From: Methylocapsa palsarum
Lineage (GTDB): Bacteria; Pseudomonadota; Alphaproteobacteria; Rhizobiales; Beijerinckiaceae
Direction of reading: 5' to 3'
Assembly: GCF_900114285.1 (NCBI RefSeq)
Contig: NZ_FOSN01000011.1
Span: 62,001-126,000, forward strand
DNA: 64,000 nt
Positions 17,644 through 26,523 of this stretch are shown piece by piece. Within the stretch, counting starts at the first letter, position 1; every line of letters begins with the position of its first letter. Both the position numbers and the translations under genes were made by a program. The notes below the pieces were generated by a model. The model was given only the letters and a program-made list of their open reading frames with translations. It did no database searches and had not been told where the DNA came from.

Positions 17644-20367
17644 TTACGCAGAGGCCGCACACGGCCTGTCGGGCCGGGCGCCGCCCTCGCCTGCGAGCTT
17701 CAACGCGAAGGCTTCGTAGCAGCGGGCGCTGCCCCTGCGCTGCTCCGCCGGATCGTGGAGAACGAACTCCTGGAACAGCTGATGCAGCATTGCGCGCAGA
17801 ATTGCGCCGGCCCGGAAGGCGCGCCGCGATCCGCCGGGTTGCGGCGAACCCTCCCAGAACCGGGGATGCAAGACGACCTCCCGGGCGCCGCCCGTGATCG
17901 CATGCGTATTGGGGCTGGCGTCAGGCGAAGCGCACCGGAACCTCGACCAGCGTCCGCCGCGTAGTTCCTGCGCGCTTGCGAGAAACCTTTGCGCGACGAC
18001 GGCGGCCGATGTCCTTTTGTCTGCAGCGGATGACGCCTGCGATGGTTCGCGCCCGAAGAAAAACTGGAACATTCGCATCGTCTTCATGTCCATCGGCTTC
18101 GCGCTCAATTTGCGAGCCGCATGTCTGGCGAGCGCAATGGCGTCCTGAAGGGCGCGGTCCAGGATCGCGTGGCATTCTGCCTGCCGACGCGGCGCGCAGC
18201 CTGCTCCGCACGCGAGACGGAACGCCGGGCGAACCGGCGGACTCGCCGCGCGCTCCGGGTCGTATGCGGAGCGGCGAAACGAATCTCCGAGGCTCGCCGG
18301 GGAGGCCGCGAAGTCGAACTCCAGCTCTTTCTTGCTCGGCGGCGTGCAGCCGCCGGGCTCGATGTAGTCGGGGCCGACATGAGCTTTTCCTTTCGGCGCC
18401 GACTTCGAGTAGGCGCACCAGCTGTTGTTGCGTCCGGCGCATCCCGAGTTGTAATGACCAAACACTTTCGGGTTCTTCAACGCGCCGGCGAGATGCTCGA
18501 GCAAGGATTGCGCGAAATTGTCGTGATCGCCTCTTTCGTCGCAGCCATAGGCCTGATTGCAGCCGTGCAGAACGAAGATGACGTTTTCGGACAGGATATC
18601 GGTCGGGATGTCGGCGATCGACCTCGCCCCGTTGGCCCGCGTTCCCGCGCCGAGGAAATACGAATTTTGGTAAAGTCCCGTTTCGGCGTCCGCCCCGATC
18701 ACGCCGGACGGGAAGCTGTGCCCAAAAATATGTACGGTCTGGAGAGGCTTCTTGCCGGAGCATTCCCATGCAGCCCTGATCGCGGCGATGATATCGGCGC
18801 CGGTCTTGAAGGAGGTCGCGCCCACCTTGGGCGCGCAATTGGCGGCGTTGGGGCTCCCGATGGCTGCAATTCTCCTCGCCGTGCCCGCCGCCTGGTGCTG
18901 GAAATGATTGCGGTGACTGGAGTTGCTCGACTCAAGATACAAACACAATTTCGGCTGGACGCTTGCGGCGCGGCGCGGCGCCGTCTGCTCCCATTCCTGC
19001 AATTCCTGGCTGATTTCGCGCTCGCGAGCGGGGCTCGGCCTCGGCACGCCGCAGCCCGGCCCTTCCGGCGGCAGCTTCTTAAGCGCCTCGCATTTCTCGC
19101 CCTGAACGGGTTCGGACAGCAAATGGACCTCGACGCGACGATTGGCGGCGCGCGCCGCGGGCGTAGCTGCCGATTGGGCAGGGTCCGTCTCGCCCATGCT
19201 GTTCACGACGAACGTCAGGGAGCCGGCCTGGTTGCCAAGCGCCATGCAAAGCGCCTGCTTCACCGCTTTCGCGCGGCGCAGGCCGAGTCCATAATTGTAG
19301 TCGAGTTTGCCTGAAACATCGGTGTGGCCGACAATGCACACACTGGGAACCGGTTTGCGTCGCGCCGCGCGCCGCATGATTTCTCGCGCGATCGCGTCGA
19401 CCTGCGCCAGGTGATCGCGTGTCGAATCCTTGCGCAAAATTGATTTGTCGAATTTGAAATGGTCGAGGACGGCGAAGGGTTTGCCGCCGCAGATCACAAC
19501 TTCGCCGAGATCGATCCGACGCCGCGTCCGCGTGGCGGGCATTGGCGCGCCGCGCGGAATTTGGCGAGGCTTGACCCCGGGCTTTGCGAAGGCGCCGGGG
19601 CCCGGCGTCCGCGCGTAGTTAAAACTGCTTTCCTGCTCAAAACCGGATTGCTCCGTCTCGAACGATTCGAACGCCTCTCCAAATTCGGACTCGAACGGCT
19701 CGGGGGAAAATTTCAAAAGCTTGTTCATCACGGCTCTCCCGCTGGGTTTGTTGAAGGTCTCCCATTCCAGTTCCATTTCTTCGGCCGGCTCGGCCGGCGA
19801 AGGCCCCGGCGCCGGCTTCGATCCCGCCGCGGCCGCGTCCGGCTCCGGGGCGCCGTCCCCGGCCGGCTGACGGCCTCTTGCGGCGAGCAGCGCGCGTTCG
19901 GTGTCGGGGCCGACCACTCCGTCGACGGGAAGACCTTCGTTTCGCTGAAAGCTGCGAACGGCGCTGCGCATCGCCGATCCAGGCACGCCGTCGACCGGCA
20001 TTTGCAGGCCGAGCACATCATTGAGGGCGCTCTGCGTCCAGCGAATGTACTCCGAGCCGGCCGGTGCGGCCGCCGCGATCGCATCGGGCTCAACGAGGCC
20101 CCAGGAAGAGATCCACCGCCCATGCCCGCGTGGAAACCGTCCGCGCTGCGCCGCTCTGGCCGGAACGCTTTTCTGGAAACCGGCGTAGGCCGGAAAGCCG
20201 GATTGCGAAGGCTTGCGCCAGCTCCTCTGCTGCGCTTTGGGTCTGGCGCGATAGGCGCCGCGGGAGCGACGGCCTGCTTCCTCCTCCAATTCGGAGCCGC
20301 CATCCTCCCGGGCAAGCGTATTGTAAAAGCTGAAAGGCATCGACTCGAAGTTGAGTTCGCTGTTCAT
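17644..20367 (-). CDS. Multidomain protein: peptidoglycan-binding, OmpA and possible caspase-like domains
   Basis: Numbering from ATG 20367 (GGGAGA 6 nt upstream) gives 907 residues. Residues 1-30 carry the motif F-E-S-M-P-F. Residues 105-165 form a peptidoglycan-binding domain (Q-S-A-L-N-D-V-L-G and G-L-P-V-D-G-V-V-G-P-D-T). Residues 215-250 repeat the motif (F-S-P-E-P-F) in an acidic aromatic stretch. Residues 293-420 are an OmpA domain with V-G-H-T-D and N-R-R-V-E-V. Residues 474-650 contain hydrophobic strands ending in F-G-H (His 550) and L-H-G-C (Cys 603), the spacing and setting of a caspase-like His/Cys pair. The C-terminus resembles a zinc endopeptidase whose HExxH motif is lost (L-H-Q-L-F-Q). 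There is no signal peptide. It overlaps the preceding stop codon region and belongs to the long operon. Confidence 0.75.
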   Translation of the reverse strand: MNSELNFESMPFSFYNTLAREDGGSELEEEAGRRSRGAYRARPKAQQRSWRKPSQSGFPAYAGFQKSVPARAAQRGRFPRGHGRWISSWGLVEPDAIAAAAPAGSEYIRWTQSALNDVLGLQMPVDGVPGSAMRSAVRSFQRNEGLPVDGVVGPDTERALLAARGRQPAGDGAPEPDAAAAGSKPAPGPSPAEPAEEMELEWETFNKPSGRAVMNKLLKFSPEPFESEFGEAFESFETEQSGFEQESSFNYARTPGPGAFAKPGVKPRQIPRGAPMPATRTRRRIDLGEVVICGGKPFAVLDHFKFDKSILRKDSTRDHLAQVDAIAREIMRRAARRKPVPSVCIVGHTDVSGKLDYNYGLGLRRAKAVKQALCMALGNQAGSLTFVVNSMGETDPAQSAATPAARAANRRVEVHLLSEPVQGEKCEALKKLPPEGPGCGVPRPSPAREREISQELQEWEQTAPRRAASVQPKLCLYLESSNSSHRNHFQHQAAGTARRIAAIGSPNAANCAPKVGATSFKTGADIIAAIRAAWECSGKKPLQTVHIFGHSFPSGVIGADAETGLYQNSYFLGAGTRANGARSIADIPTDILSENVIFVLHGCNQAYGCDERGDHDNFAQSLLEHLAGALKNPKVFGHYNSGCAGRNNSWCAYSKSAPKGKAHVGPDYIEPGGCTPPSKKELEFDFAASPASLGDSFRRSAYDPERAASPPVRPAFRLACGAGCAPRRQAECHAILDRALQDAIALARHAARKLSAKPMDMKTMRMFQFFFGREPSQASSAADKRTSAAVVAQRFLASAQELRGGRWSRFRCASPDASPNTHAITGGAREVVLHPRFWEGSPQPGGSRRAFRAGAILRAMLHQLFQEFVLHDPAEQRRGSARCYEAFALKLAGEGGARPDRPCAASA

Positions 20368-20393
20368 GGCGGGTCTCCCGTTCTGTTCCATCG

Positions 20394-21488
20394 TCACGAA
20401 ATGAGAGCGCGGCGCTGCGGCGTCCGAGCGGGCGCGAGCGCGCGCTCTAAAGCCTCCGCGCAGCGGTCGATATCGGACAACGAGTGCAGCGTAGTGATTA
20501 CGAAGGCGATGGCGGCCCCGAACATGTTTCTGGCCTGCCGCAACACGGCCCGGACGCCAAGATCGAGCAATCGCCCATAAAGCCGTCGCGGCTCGACGTC
20601 CGCCGTGACTTCCATGGTTTGCACGGGAAACATTCCGCCCCGCGTCGAGAGGCCGATCTGGCGCAGCGCGGCCCGGAAAGAGCGCACCAGCGCGGCGAGA
20701 CGTCGGCGCAGGTTCTCGCCTCCGTTGGAGGTGATGTCGAGGGCCCGCTCCGCCGCGCTGATCGCGGCCTGAGACGGCGGGCTCGAATGGACTCTCGTCG
20801 CGCTTCCCTTCACGAATTTCGAGATCACGCGTCCGTCTCCGCCGAGAACCGCGAGCGGCGCGCCAAAGCTTTTCGCAAGTGAATTCCCAATGATGAGTTC
20901 GGGCCCTCTGACATTCAGAAAGGCCGGCGTTCCTCCTCCTCCGGTCCCAAACGGATCGCTGTTCGTGGGCTTCTCGCCGAGGAGCCCGAACGCTTGCGTA
21001 TCATCGACGACGACGTATCCGTTGCGCTCGCGCGCCAGCTTCACATAATCTGGCAATGGAGCGGTCCGACCGGTCTCCACGCAGAGACCATCCGTGACCA
21101 CAACGGGACGGCGGCGGAGGTTATGATCACGACGAAGCAGGCGCTCCAGCGCAGCGGCGTCGCGCATCTCGAACATCGCCACAGGTACGCCTTTTGCGGC
21201 CGCGCGTTCGATCCCCCAGCGCACCGTCGGATAGGCTCCGGCGTCAGTATAAATGGCGATGGGTTCGCTCGCCAACACTTCGAACAAATCGCAGTACAGG
21301 TGAAGCGTCGAGGGCGCCAGAACAGCGCTCTCAACTTGCAACAGGCGCGCCAGAGCGTCGCCGGCCCTGATCGCCTCCGGCGTGGTTTCGAGCGCCGCCG
21401 GCCGTCCTGTCGTCAGCTGCGCCCAAGGACGCAGCGACCCGGTTGAATGGCGAAGGCCCAAATAGAGCGAAGACGTGAAGTCGAGCAT
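20394..21488 (-). CDS. PLP-dependent acyl-CoA transferase-like enzyme (BioF/KBL family)
   Basis: The 364-residue protein follows the alpha-oxoamine synthase pattern: V-V-D-D-T-Q-A-F-G, where the Asp contacts PLP, then N-S-L-A-K-S-F-G-A-P-L, with the Schiff-base Lys, and a C-terminal substrate domain. Family members join an amino acid to an acyl-CoA with loss of carbon dioxide, as in biotin or sphingolipid-like synthesis. The usual D-D-A-H-x-x-G is D-D-T-Q-A-F-G, so the His stacking on PLP is replaced by Gln, which makes a different chemistry possible. It lies inside the sigma-54 operon, 15 bp after the 684-residue gene, and ends 27 bp before the start of the 907-residue gene. No biotin genes are near. 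Confidence 0.8.
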   Translation of the reverse strand: MLDFTSSLYLGLRHSTGSLRPWAQLTTGRPAALETTPEAIRAGDALARLLQVESAVLAPSTLHLYCDLFEVLASEPIAIYTDAGAYPTVRWGIERAAAKGVPVAMFEMRDAAALERLLRRDHNLRRRPVVVTDGLCVETGRTAPLPDYVKLARERNGYVVVDDTQAFGLLGEKPTNSDPFGTGGGGTPAFLNVRGPELIIGNSLAKSFGAPLAVLGGDGRVISKFVKGSATRVHSSPPSQAAISAAERALDITSNGGENLRRRLAALVRSFRAALRQIGLSTRGGMFPVQTMEVTADVEPRRLYGRLLDLGVRAVLRQARNMFGAAIAFVITTLHSLSDIDRCAEALERALAPARTPQRRALIS

Positions 21489-21503
21489 GGCGGCGCCTGT
21501 CGC

Positions 21504-23558
21504 TTAGATTTCCTTGCGGTATGCGGGCAGTTTCAGCCGGCCGGCCGATCCCGGCCGGCTTTGGCCCTGACCCCTCTGATCCACAAGTCTTGGCTCAGCG
21601 AGTCTTGGGTCAGCCAGTCTCTGGGCCGACATCCGCTGTCCGGAGACCCGCACGGCGATCAGGTCGGCCTCAGCCTGCCCTCTGACCGGGAGAGCCGACT
21701 TCTGCTCCATGAGCCGGCGCTGCAACAATACCGAGGGCTGAAGGTAGCGGGAGGCCGCGTCGCTCGAGTCGGTGACTTCCGCCGCCAGATCCACGCCGGA
21801 GACTGTCCGGTAGCCATGGATGTAGCGCTGGATCTCGGGTTTGCAGGAGCGCGCCCAGTTCTTCGCTTGGTCCTCGATGTTCTCGATGTCGGACCAATCG
21901 CCGTAGCGGATGGAAAGCAGGATCCGCTCGCCGGTCACCGCAAGTTCATAGAAGTGGGTGATCGTAGTGTCGGTCCAGCCCTGGAGTTTCTTCATGCTGT
22001 CGACGGCGCCCATCCATCCTTCCTGGTAGGGAACCATATAGCGGCCGCGCAAAAACTCCTTCATCTCCGGCCGCGCCAGCATCCATTGCATCGTCAGCAT
22101 TTCTGCTCGGGCGGTCCAGGTCAGGTCTCCAAACTGGTTATGCGCGCCCTCGGCCAGAAGCAGATGAACCTCCTTGAGGGCGTTGAGCAACGGAAACGCG
22201 TCGGCATAGATGGTCGTATCGGAATCTTCCCTGAAGAAACGCGCCGCGGCGCCCAGAAGATTATGAAACCCCTCTATGAATTTCGAGCGGCTGTCGGCCG
22301 GATCGAGGTCGGAGACAGCCTTGCCCATCAGCGGCAGACCGTAGTGATGCAGGTATTCGTGCGCGCGGCGCGACACGGTCAAACGGTTATGTTCGTCCTG
22401 GATATAGCCCCAGATGAGGTTGTTGAGAGGACGAAGGGGATCGAATTCGAGTTCCTTCAACGGGTCGTTCACCGAGCCTCGCCGATTCTGGAAACGCCGC
22501 GCGACCGCGTTCATCGTTTGAACCAGCATCCCCTCCTCAAGCCAGTAGGACCATATCAGCTCGATCAGGCTTGGTGACGACAGGCGGTGCTGCAACACGC
22601 CAAAGCAGTAGGGAAGCACTTCGTCGACGCGATGACCGTCGAGGGTGATCAGGTTTTGGACGATGCGATCGAGGTAGGGAAGATGATCCGCGGGACCAAG
22701 ATAGGCCTGCAGCTCGCTCTTGAGTTGAGGAACGTCCAGCGAAAAGTCATTGAGACGGATGCGCTCTTTCTCGATGTCCAGGATTTTCGCCTTTTCCGGC
22801 TCTCCTTCCCTGATCACGACCCCGCTTTCAAGGGTCAGGAACAATTGCGTCGCCAGCTTCAGGACGCTATAGGCGGAAGGCCCATAGATGCTGAGCTGTC
22901 TCCGGTCGGAGCGATCGAGGGGGTCAAGGCATCGTTCTCCCAATCCCGCGAACGCGTTAATGTCGGCGCCAGAGTTGCAGGAGAAAATGCAATCTATGAA
23001 TTGCTGATAACGATCGAATCCGATCGATGCGGTGCGGTTTCGAATCGCCGTCCACAACGCGCGGTCATCCGTCGGACCGGCGAATGTACGCTGCAGAGTA
23101 ACTTTTGATTCAGTCTCATAGTGTCGTGTGACCACATCGAAGGTGGTCGATCCTACGAAATCCACGCCGGCGGGCTCGGAAAGCGCCGTTGTCAGTACGG
23201 CCCATTCTTCGGCTGTAGGTGTTTCACCAGACGCGAATTGCGGCGCTGGCGGATGAGCGCCGGCCTTCAAGGTGATGGTCACGTCTATTCTGTAGTCTCC
23301 ATCCGGCAGATCGGGGAGTTTTTTATGCGCCGGATTTGTCCTGTTCCCGAATGTGAGTCTATTGTCCGAGTCGACGGCGTACGTATAGTTGAAAAAGCTG
23401 TAGAACTCCTTGTTGGTTTCATACGGGACCTCGCCATAATGGGAATGCCCGAGAGTCGTGGTTAAAGTGATCGTCTCGCCCTTGCGCACTCTGCGCGGCA
23501 CCGCCGAAAGCCGGCCTTCCCAATGACCGGGGTCGATTGAAACAGTAGATCTTGCCAT
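21504..23558 (-). CDS. Large conserved-looking protein of unknown function (684 aa)
   Basis: I recognise no family. The N-terminal 150 residues are rich in beta strands (V-S-I-D-P-G-H-W-E-G-R-L and I-T-L-T-T-T-L-G-H-S-H-Y-G), suggesting an Ig-like or carbohydrate-binding-like domain. The rest is alpha-helical with several Cys and many Trp. The last 70 residues are low complexity, with repeats of R-L-A-x-P-R-L-A/V. No signal peptide or membrane segment is seen. The ATG at 23558 sits 8 nt after GAGGAG; another ATG two codons earlier is too close to that site. It follows the metallopeptidase gene in the long operon. Confidence 0.7.
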   Translation of the reverse strand: MARSTVSIDPGHWEGRLSAVPRRVRKGETITLTTTLGHSHYGEVPYETNKEFYSFFNYTYAVDSDNRLTFGNRTNPAHKKLPDLPDGDYRIDVTITLKAGAHPPAPQFASGETPTAEEWAVLTTALSEPAGVDFVGSTTFDVVTRHYETESKVTLQRTFAGPTDDRALWTAIRNRTASIGFDRYQQFIDCIFSCNSGADINAFAGLGERCLDPLDRSDRRQLSIYGPSAYSVLKLATQLFLTLESGVVIREGEPEKAKILDIEKERIRLNDFSLDVPQLKSELQAYLGPADHLPYLDRIVQNLITLDGHRVDEVLPYCFGVLQHRLSSPSLIELIWSYWLEEGMLVQTMNAVARRFQNRRGSVNDPLKELEFDPLRPLNNLIWGYIQDEHNRLTVSRRAHEYLHHYGLPLMGKAVSDLDPADSRSKFIEGFHNLLGAAARFFREDSDTTIYADAFPLLNALKEVHLLLAEGAHNQFGDLTWTARAEMLTMQWMLARPEMKEFLRGRYMVPYQEGWMGAVDSMKKLQGWTDTTITHFYELAVTGERILLSIRYGDWSDIENIEDQAKNWARSCKPEIQRYIHGYRTVSGVDLAAEVTDSSDAASRYLQPSVLLQRRLMEQKSALPVRGQAEADLIAVRVSGQRMSAQRLADPRLAEPRLVDQRGQGQSRPGSAGRLKLPAYRKEI

Positions 23559-23587
23559 AGTCATGTCTCCTCTATTGTAATAGTCGT

Positions 23588-24892
23588 CTACGCCGCCAAG
23601 GCCCGTGTTCGCGATCGCGGCGTCGCGGCGCAATATTCCGATGTATCGAGCGTGCTTCGCATCGCCCAGAACGTGAGCATCTTCGCCAGGAGATCGCTCT
23701 CATCTTCCGGGCTTATGCCGCCGTCGTTCTTGGCCTGTCCCAGAACGGCGAACACGAGGGAAGGGCGGGCGCGATACATCTGCTGGGGGGCCTTGCTCCA
23801 CGTCGCGAAAAGCGATGAAAGCTGTCGAGGCGCGCGTTCGGCGACATTCATCGCTTCCGGCAGGGAACGTCCGCGCAACGCCTTTGGGCGATGCGTTGTC
23901 AGCACCTGTACAAATTCAGGCAGACTGGCCTCGAGGCGCGCGAGAAGGGCGCGTCGTTCATCATCAAGGGCGCCGATCGGGTAATAAGAGTCCCAAAGGC
24001 TCGCCATCCTCCGCCATTGCGGATGAGGGTAGAGCGCGTCGCCGATGGCGCAGCTCAGTTTGACCCGAATCCAGGGCGTTGGATGAGGATCGTCGACATT
24101 GACCCGAAAGATGAACGGGCGCGGCAGGCTGACGACGCCTATGAGGCCGATTGTCGACGTGACGCCCACTCTTGCAATCGACCAGAAATCGGAGGCGATT
24201 TCCGAGATCCAGCGCTCCCAGAGACGCCACGCCATGGGTTCGCTGGCCTGTTGCTGTTTGATTTGCAGGGCCTGCCGGAGCGAGGGCACGAGGTCGAGAA
24301 GGGCGGCGCCCTGATGACCCACTTCGTGAATCAATGAGGATGCAATACCGCTTCCGACCATGCGTTCGCGCGGAACCCTGATCACTGCGACCGGATTTTC
24401 ACCGCCGCCCGGCAGCCGCGTGCGGGCGCGCCGGATCGCGGCGCCGACGCCCCGATCCAGATAGCAGATCACCGGCGGCGCGTTGTAAAATTCCGGCAGC
24501 GCCAGGGCGTCGGCGGCGACGACGTCAAGTCCGGATAGCCAGACCCCCTGCTCGTTCTCGCTGCGCTGGCTGATCACCTGATGAAACAGTTCAAGCTGCG
24601 ACAGCACGGCGTTGAACCTCAGCCTGAGGAAAACAAACCGGCGTTGCAACTCCTCCGCAGAAGCTTCCCGGCCGTCGTTCTGTAGCCACGCAATGTAAGC
24701 TTGCACCCGTTGTTTCAGCTCGCGCCGCCCGGCGCCCAAAAATCGTTCAATTGCAATCTGGGCGGCCGGCAGGAGACTCGCAGACAGCACCATGGGAGCC
24801 GACAACACAAAGGGCTTCACACGATCGAGCCGGGCGAGCAATGCGCGCGCCTCCTGGTCGAGCATCCAATGGGCGTATGAGCTTGAGGCCAT
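23588..24892 (-). CDS. Putative zinc metallopeptidase with HEVGH motif
   Basis: Residues 188-193 read I-H-E-V-G-H, the zinc-binding and catalytic motif of gluzincin-type peptidases. About 38 residues later, S-E-I-A-S-D-F-W could provide the third Glu ligand. The remainder of the 434-residue protein is helical without a recognised domain. No signal peptide is evident. The ATG at 24892 lies 5 bp after the stop of the preceding gene, and the longer open frame would start inside that gene. In the operon it directly follows three paralogous glycine-rich proteins, so it may process them; that is inference. Confidence 0.72.
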   Translation of the reverse strand: MASSSYAHWMLDQEARALLARLDRVKPFVLSAPMVLSASLLPAAQIAIERFLGAGRRELKQRVQAYIAWLQNDGREASAEELQRRFVFLRLRFNAVLSQLELFHQVISQRSENEQGVWLSGLDVVAADALALPEFYNAPPVICYLDRGVGAAIRRARTRLPGGGENPVAVIRVPRERMVGSGIASSLIHEVGHQGAALLDLVPSLRQALQIKQQQASEPMAWRLWERWISEIASDFWSIARVGVTSTIGLIGVVSLPRPFIFRVNVDDPHPTPWIRVKLSCAIGDALYPHPQWRRMASLWDSYYPIGALDDERRALLARLEASLPEFVQVLTTHRPKALRGRSLPEAMNVAERAPRQLSSLFATWSKAPQQMYRARPSLVFAVLGQAKNDGGISPEDESDLLAKMLTFWAMRSTLDTSEYCAATPRSRTRALAA

Positions 24893-24897
24893 GACGA

Positions 24898-25617
24898 TCA
24901 AATCCCGTAAAGAACGATCTTGTTGCCGCGGCGCATCCACCGGCCGCTTCGCCCGGAGGTGGCGCGGGAATAACCTGTCTCAACGCCGTCTCCTGCACGC
25001 GATAACAGGCCCGGCGCGTAGGTTTTCGCCGCCTCGACCGCGGCCGCCCTCGCGGCGCTGGACGGATCGGAGCCGGGGCGGCTGAAGGCGAGATTCTTGA
25101 CCGCTTCTCCGGCGAAGTTGACGTAGCGCCGCGCGATTTCGAAATCGCGATCCTCGCCGCTCAACCCTTCGAGTTCGAGGCCGAAGGCGCGCCCGGCCGC
25201 CTGCGCGGCGTCGCGTCCAAGCCTCGCCCCCTGCGCGCCGCCGAAATAGCCGCCAACGGCGGAACCTATTCCCGGCAGCGCCTGTTTAGCCGCCCCTTTT
25301 AGAATACCTCCGATCGCCTGGCCTTCGGGCGACCGGATGAATCCGCCGACCGCCTGCCCGGCTTTTGCGATGAGATCGCCGAGGAAGCGGTCGAGTTCCG
25401 CTTCGCTTGTGATCTCGAGCAACTCGCTCGCGAGCTCCAGCTGTTCAGTTTCGCCGAAGGTTTCGCCCATTTCACCGAAGACTTCCGCCTCGCCGAATTC
25501 ACCGAAAGTGGGGCCCTCGGCCTCGCCAAATTCAAATTGTTCGGCTTCGAACGGGCCCGATTCAAACAGGCCAGATTCGGACGAGGTCTCTAGCCGGATA
25601 CGGTCGATGTCGTGCAT
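24898..25617 (-). CDS. Glycine-rich paralogue C with acidic N-terminus and basic tail
   Basis: The ATG at 25617 is preceded by AGGAG at 6 nt spacing; an earlier ATG at 25635 overlaps that site. The 239-residue product has an N-terminal acidic aromatic stretch starting F-E-S-G-P-F, then L-E-I-T-S-E-A-E-L-D-R-F-L-G-D-L-I, then a glycine-rich hydrophobic core with repeated G-x-x-x-G spacing (residues 95-150), then E-I-A-R-R-Y-V-N-F-A-G-E-A-V-K, and it ends S-G-R-W-M-R-R-G-N-K-I-V-L-Y-G-I. It is clearly related to the products at 25683 and 26524 and to the first part of 27737-29317. No signal peptide. Function unknown. Confidence 0.75.
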   Translation of the reverse strand: MHDIDRIRLETSSESGLFESGPFEAEQFEFGEAEGPTFGEFGEAEVFGEMGETFGETEQLELASELLEITSEAELDRFLGDLIAKAGQAVGGFIRSPEGQAIGGILKGAAKQALPGIGSAVGGYFGGAQGARLGRDAAQAAGRAFGLELEGLSGEDRDFEIARRYVNFAGEAVKNLAFSRPGSDPSSAARAAAVEAAKTYAPGLLSRAGDGVETGYSRATSGRSGRWMRRGNKIVLYGI

Positions 25618-25682
25618 GACAAACTCCTGATTCATGTGAGCGATGGTTCAAATGTAGGCGAGGAGGCGTTGCTCCCATTCTG

Positions 25683-26495
25683 CTAGAAGTGAATGATGAT
25701 GCTCCTTCCACGCCGAACCCAATACCCGTTCCGATTGACCGTTCCACACTGACAAGCGCGCGCCGATTGCGCACATGTTGTGCATGTGTGTGGTCCACCA
25801 CCTGACGTCTTCGCCTGCAATCGGCGTGGCGCCGGAGCCGCGGCGAAGATCGCTTTCTCCGTCGCCACCCTTGTTGGAGCGGAGGCCGTGACTGGACTCC
25901 TGATCATCGGGCCTCCCTCCTGAATCATTTGAGCAGCCCATGCCGTCAGGACGTTGCGCGCGTGTGCGGTCGGATCAACATCTGCGGGCGGCGACGCAGC
26001 GGCCCTGGCGGCCTTAGCCGCTGCCCGCACGAAAATCCTAGCCGTCTCGAGGTCGCGTTTTTGGGGCGCTAACCCGCGCGTTCTTGTGTTCAGAGCCTGC
26101 TTGACGAGCGAGCCAAGTTTGCCTCGCCGTGCGCCTTCCGCGCGCCCTGCTCCAAATGGATCCGAAGTGTTCGAAAGGGCGGGCAGGATCTGTTCGCCTG
26201 CCGCCTCAAGGAGCCGCACGAGGGACCTTTTGGCGTGAGGACGGGCGGAGGCGCCAGTTCCCCAAGCTTTTTCGATGAGCGCTCGAAGAAGGCGCTTCAG
26301 TTCGGTAGCGTCTGCAGCCGAGAGGAGCGCCTGAGCCAGCGCAGTTTCCTCCGCGACGCCAAAGTCGCCGTTGCGCCGATGGCGCGGCGTACGCTCGCGA
26401 TCCGCCGCGCGGGCGAATGGCGAGGAGGCGAATGGCGACGGCTCGAATTTGACAGCGGCGGGCCGCCCGTTTGGCGTCGGATTGAAGTCAAACAT
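25683..26495 (-). CDS. Glycine-rich-family paralogue B, divergent, Cys-containing
   Basis: The start at 26495 has a perfect GGAGG 6 nt upstream. The N-terminus carries K-F-E-P-S-P-F-A-S-S-P-F, the same F-x-x-x-P-F motif as its neighbours. The middle keeps the family pattern A-T-E-L-K-R-L-L-R-A-L-I and D-L-E-T-A-R-I-F-V-R-A-A-A-K-A-A, but the glycine-rich core is shorter and more charged. A segment with four Cys (H-T-C-T-T-C and A-C-Q-C) precedes the tail N-G-Y-W-V-R-R-G-R-S-I-I-I-H-F, which matches the tails of the two flanking paralogues. The Cys cluster is unique to this copy and could bind metal. Function unknown. Confidence 0.72.
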   Translation of the reverse strand: MFDFNPTPNGRPAAVKFEPSPFASSPFARAADRERTPRHRRNGDFGVAEETALAQALLSAADATELKRLLRALIEKAWGTGASARPHAKRSLVRLLEAAGEQILPALSNTSDPFGAGRAEGARRGKLGSLVKQALNTRTRGLAPQKRDLETARIFVRAAAKAARAAASPPADVDPTAHARNVLTAWAAQMIQEGGPMIRSPVTASAPTRVATEKAIFAAAPAPRRLQAKTSGGGPHTCTTCAQSARACQCGTVNRNGYWVRRGRSIIIHF

Positions 26496-26523
26496 TATAG
26501 CCTCCGATCGAGCCGCAGCCCGC

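Noticed and set aside
18121-19314. Plus-strand frame of 397 codons opposite the 907-residue gene
   Set aside because: The minus strand encodes recognisable OmpA and peptidoglycan-binding domains; the plus frame is a GC-driven shadow.
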